Assembly (NCBI RefSeq): GCF_950295315.1 | Contig: NW_026647180.1 | Location: 558,001 to 622,000, forward strand | Origin: Erinaceus europaeus | Lineage: Eukaryota; Chordata; Mammalia; Eulipotyphla; Erinaceidae | Direction: 5' to 3' | Length of the DNA: 64,000 nt | Part shown: piece by piece, positions 62,460 through 64,000 of the stretch | Layout of the letters: each line of letters opens with the position of its first letter | Position numbering within the stretch: position 1 is the stretch's first letter | Position numbers and translations under genes: made by a program | The notes under the pieces: model-generated | What the model was told of the DNA's origin: nothing | What the model saw: only the letters and a program-made list of their open reading frames with translations | Databases searched by the model: none

Positions 62460-63090
62460 GAGATATGAAAATATTTTTTAGCTAGAGACCTGCACAGCTC
62501 TGGATTAGGGTAGTAATGCGGATACACCTGGCCCTTCTGAGCCACAGTCATGAGAGACATCTCACAGAGCCATTCATATACCTCTTATCACTCTACAAAT
62601 CTCTCTCAGCACAAACTACCACTGCCAAATCATCTACTTCCCTGTTGCTCTTTTTGCCACCAAGTCCTATCCCAAAACTGTAAATTAAAGAACAAATAGA
62701 CATAGTTCAGTTCCCTGCACACAGAACAGTCTGAGGCTGGACCAGGGAGATGCAATGCGCCAGCCTGCATCTTGGCTGGAGCCTCTCTAAGACTACTTCC
62801 AAATTGGAGATGCGAGGGCAGTTTTGGAGAGTGGGCTGCAGGCCAAGTGTTGCTTCTCAGAGTGGGCTAAGATATAGATGTTCTAAGTGTAACCTTTCCT
62901 CACAAATATAAAATAACAATGCCACTTGTTAGAAGTATGCATGTGCATGGAGGGTTTGTCTTCAGTGCTCTGGCACTGATCAACACAGAGCCAGAATTTC
63001 AGTCCTTTTCTGTCTCTGTCATCCTGTCTCTCTGTCTCTATGTGCCTTCTTCACTGGGCCCTTATGGAAGTCAGTGCCTGCATCGTGAAC
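60724..63090 (+). repeat. 3-kb family repeat, copy R2
   Basis: Head to 'tgcatcgtgaactcg' in family order. It has the best-preserved GC/CCAAT pair of the family: GGGGCGGGGC at 60869-60878 and AGCCAATGG at 60907-60915. The 3' part is replaced at 63091, where 'gaactcg' joins 'tggtgcctgtccatgtgg', a segment that lies ~900 bp earlier in the unit (62191). Confidence 0.8.
60869..60915 (+). promoter_or_regulatory. GC box and CCAAT box in the head block
   Basis: A perfect Sp1-type GGGGCGGGGC and an NF-Y-type CCAAT 29 bp apart. CCAAT is kept in all five head blocks (about 181, 3167, 9198, 12067 and 60908). The GC box is intact only here and is mutated by CpG-type changes elsewhere (for example 'ggtgtggggctg' at 141). 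No TATA or initiator is obvious. Binding is unproven. Confidence 0.35.
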
Positions 63091-64000
63091 TCGTGGTGCC
63101 TGTCCATGTGGAGAGTCTCCTTGATGAGTTCCTTCTCAAGCCTTTTTCGCTCTGTCCCGTTGGAGGTGCATATAGCTAATGATTTGGAGATTTTACTCCT
63201 TTGGACAATTCTTTTCCTGATGCACAGTTTCTCTCGAGTTTTTAGAAATCAATTGTCTGAATGTCATATTGAATCCATTGTAGAAAATGACTACAATGAC
63301 TATATCAGTGTCTCTCTCTCTATATATCTCTATATATATATGTATCTTGTAGAGGTCAAAATATTTTTTAGCTAGAGACCTGCACAGCTCTCTATTAGGG
63401 TAGTAAAGTGGATACACCTGGCCCTTCTGAGCCACAGTCATGAGAGACATCTCACAGAGCGATATCATTTATCACTCTAACAAATCTCTCTCAGCACAGT
63501 CTTCCACTGCCAAATCATCTACTTCCCTCTTGCTCTTTTTGTACACCGAGTCCTATCCCAAAACTGTAAAGCAAAGAAGAAATAGACATAGTGCAGTTCC
63601 CTGCACATAGGACAGGCTGAGGCTGGACCAGGGAGATGAAATATGACAGTCTGCATTTGGCTGGAGCATCACTAAAACTACTTCCAATTTGGAGAGGCAA
63701 GGGCAGTTTTGGAGAGTGGGCTGCAGGCCAAGTGTTGCTTCTCAGAGTGGGCTAAGACCTAGATTTTCTAAGTGTAACCATCCTCACAAACATAAAATAA
63801 CAATGCCACTTGTAAGAAGTATGCATGGGCATGGAGGCTTTGTCTTCAGTGCTCTGGCACTGATCAACACAGGGCCAGAATTTCTGTCCTTTTCAGTCAC
63901 TGTCATTCTGTCTCTCTGACTGTCTCTACGTGCCTTCTTTCCTGGACCCTTCATGGAAGTCAGTGCATGCATCGTGAACTCGGTCTTGCTGGTGTTGAAA
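63091..64000 (+). repeat. 3-kb family repeat, copy R3 (begins mid-unit, runs off the window)
   Basis: A partial copy starting at 'tggtgcctgtccatgtgg', with a short remnant of (CT)n(AT)n (63310-63342) and an extra 'tgactacaa' duplication just before it. The 'cactgatcaacacaggg' segment follows at 63861. It continues past the window end in the tail segment 'ctggtgttgaaa'. Confidence 0.75.

Overview
This is mammalian nuclear, non-coding DNA, most probably from a hedgehog (Erinaceidae, Erinaceus-like). The diagnosis rests on the SINEs. There are tRNA-derived elements with a 'gggagtcgggctgtagcgcag' type head, a 'cacctgcaggggagtcgcttcac' type body, a 'tctatctttctctcc' pyrimidine tract and an AATAAATAAA-type tail. 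There is also a second tRNA-like family ending in '(TTTA)n / ccacctcccggatcac'. Both match what I know of Erinaceus (ERI) SINEs. No intact protein-coding gene, structural RNA gene, CRISPR array or bacterial-type signal was found. Nearly every open frame is low-complexity translation of microsatellites or SINE sequence.

Layout. (1) 1-12998: four to five head-to-tail, diverged copies of a ~2.9-3.1 kb repeat, here called the 3-kb family. Two copies in the window carry a promoter-like block. (2) 12999-13400: a CpG-rich minisatellite. (3) 13613-53242: a tandem array of a ~6.1 kb unit. It has a truncated left edge, five complete near-identical units (6150, 6127, 6125, 6131 and 6092 bp) and a sixth partial, diverged edge unit. 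Each unit is a fixed mosaic of SINEs and long microsatellites. (4) 45638-50986: a defective provirus inserted in the edge unit, minus orientation, flanked by a 6-bp target duplication with one mismatch. It has two ~386-bp LTRs, a tRNA-Lys-like primer binding site, a betaretrovirus-like gag remnant, an integrase scrap, an env remnant of gamma/type-D style, and ~1.8 kb of AT-rich DNA of unknown origin containing an old ~450-bp duplication. (5) 53243-55453: a SINE, then ~2 kb of GC-rich single-copy-looking DNA. (6) 55454-64000: the 3-kb family resumes in the same orientation, interrupted by a 529-bp solo LTR with a perfect 6-bp target duplication.

How the parts relate. The 6.1-kb array lies inside an older 3-kb tandem family. 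Units 1-5 are almost identical and fall into two sub-groups (1-3 and 4-5). From about 42.6 kb rightwards the sequence is a few per cent diverged and closer to the SINE consensus, so the right edge looks like the older, non-homogenised end. LTR-LTR divergence (about 3%) is similar to edge-unit divergence. This suggests the provirus entered about when the edge stopped exchanging with the array, and that units 1-5 were amplified or homogenised later. All ages and copy numbers depend on correct assembly of a near-identical array.
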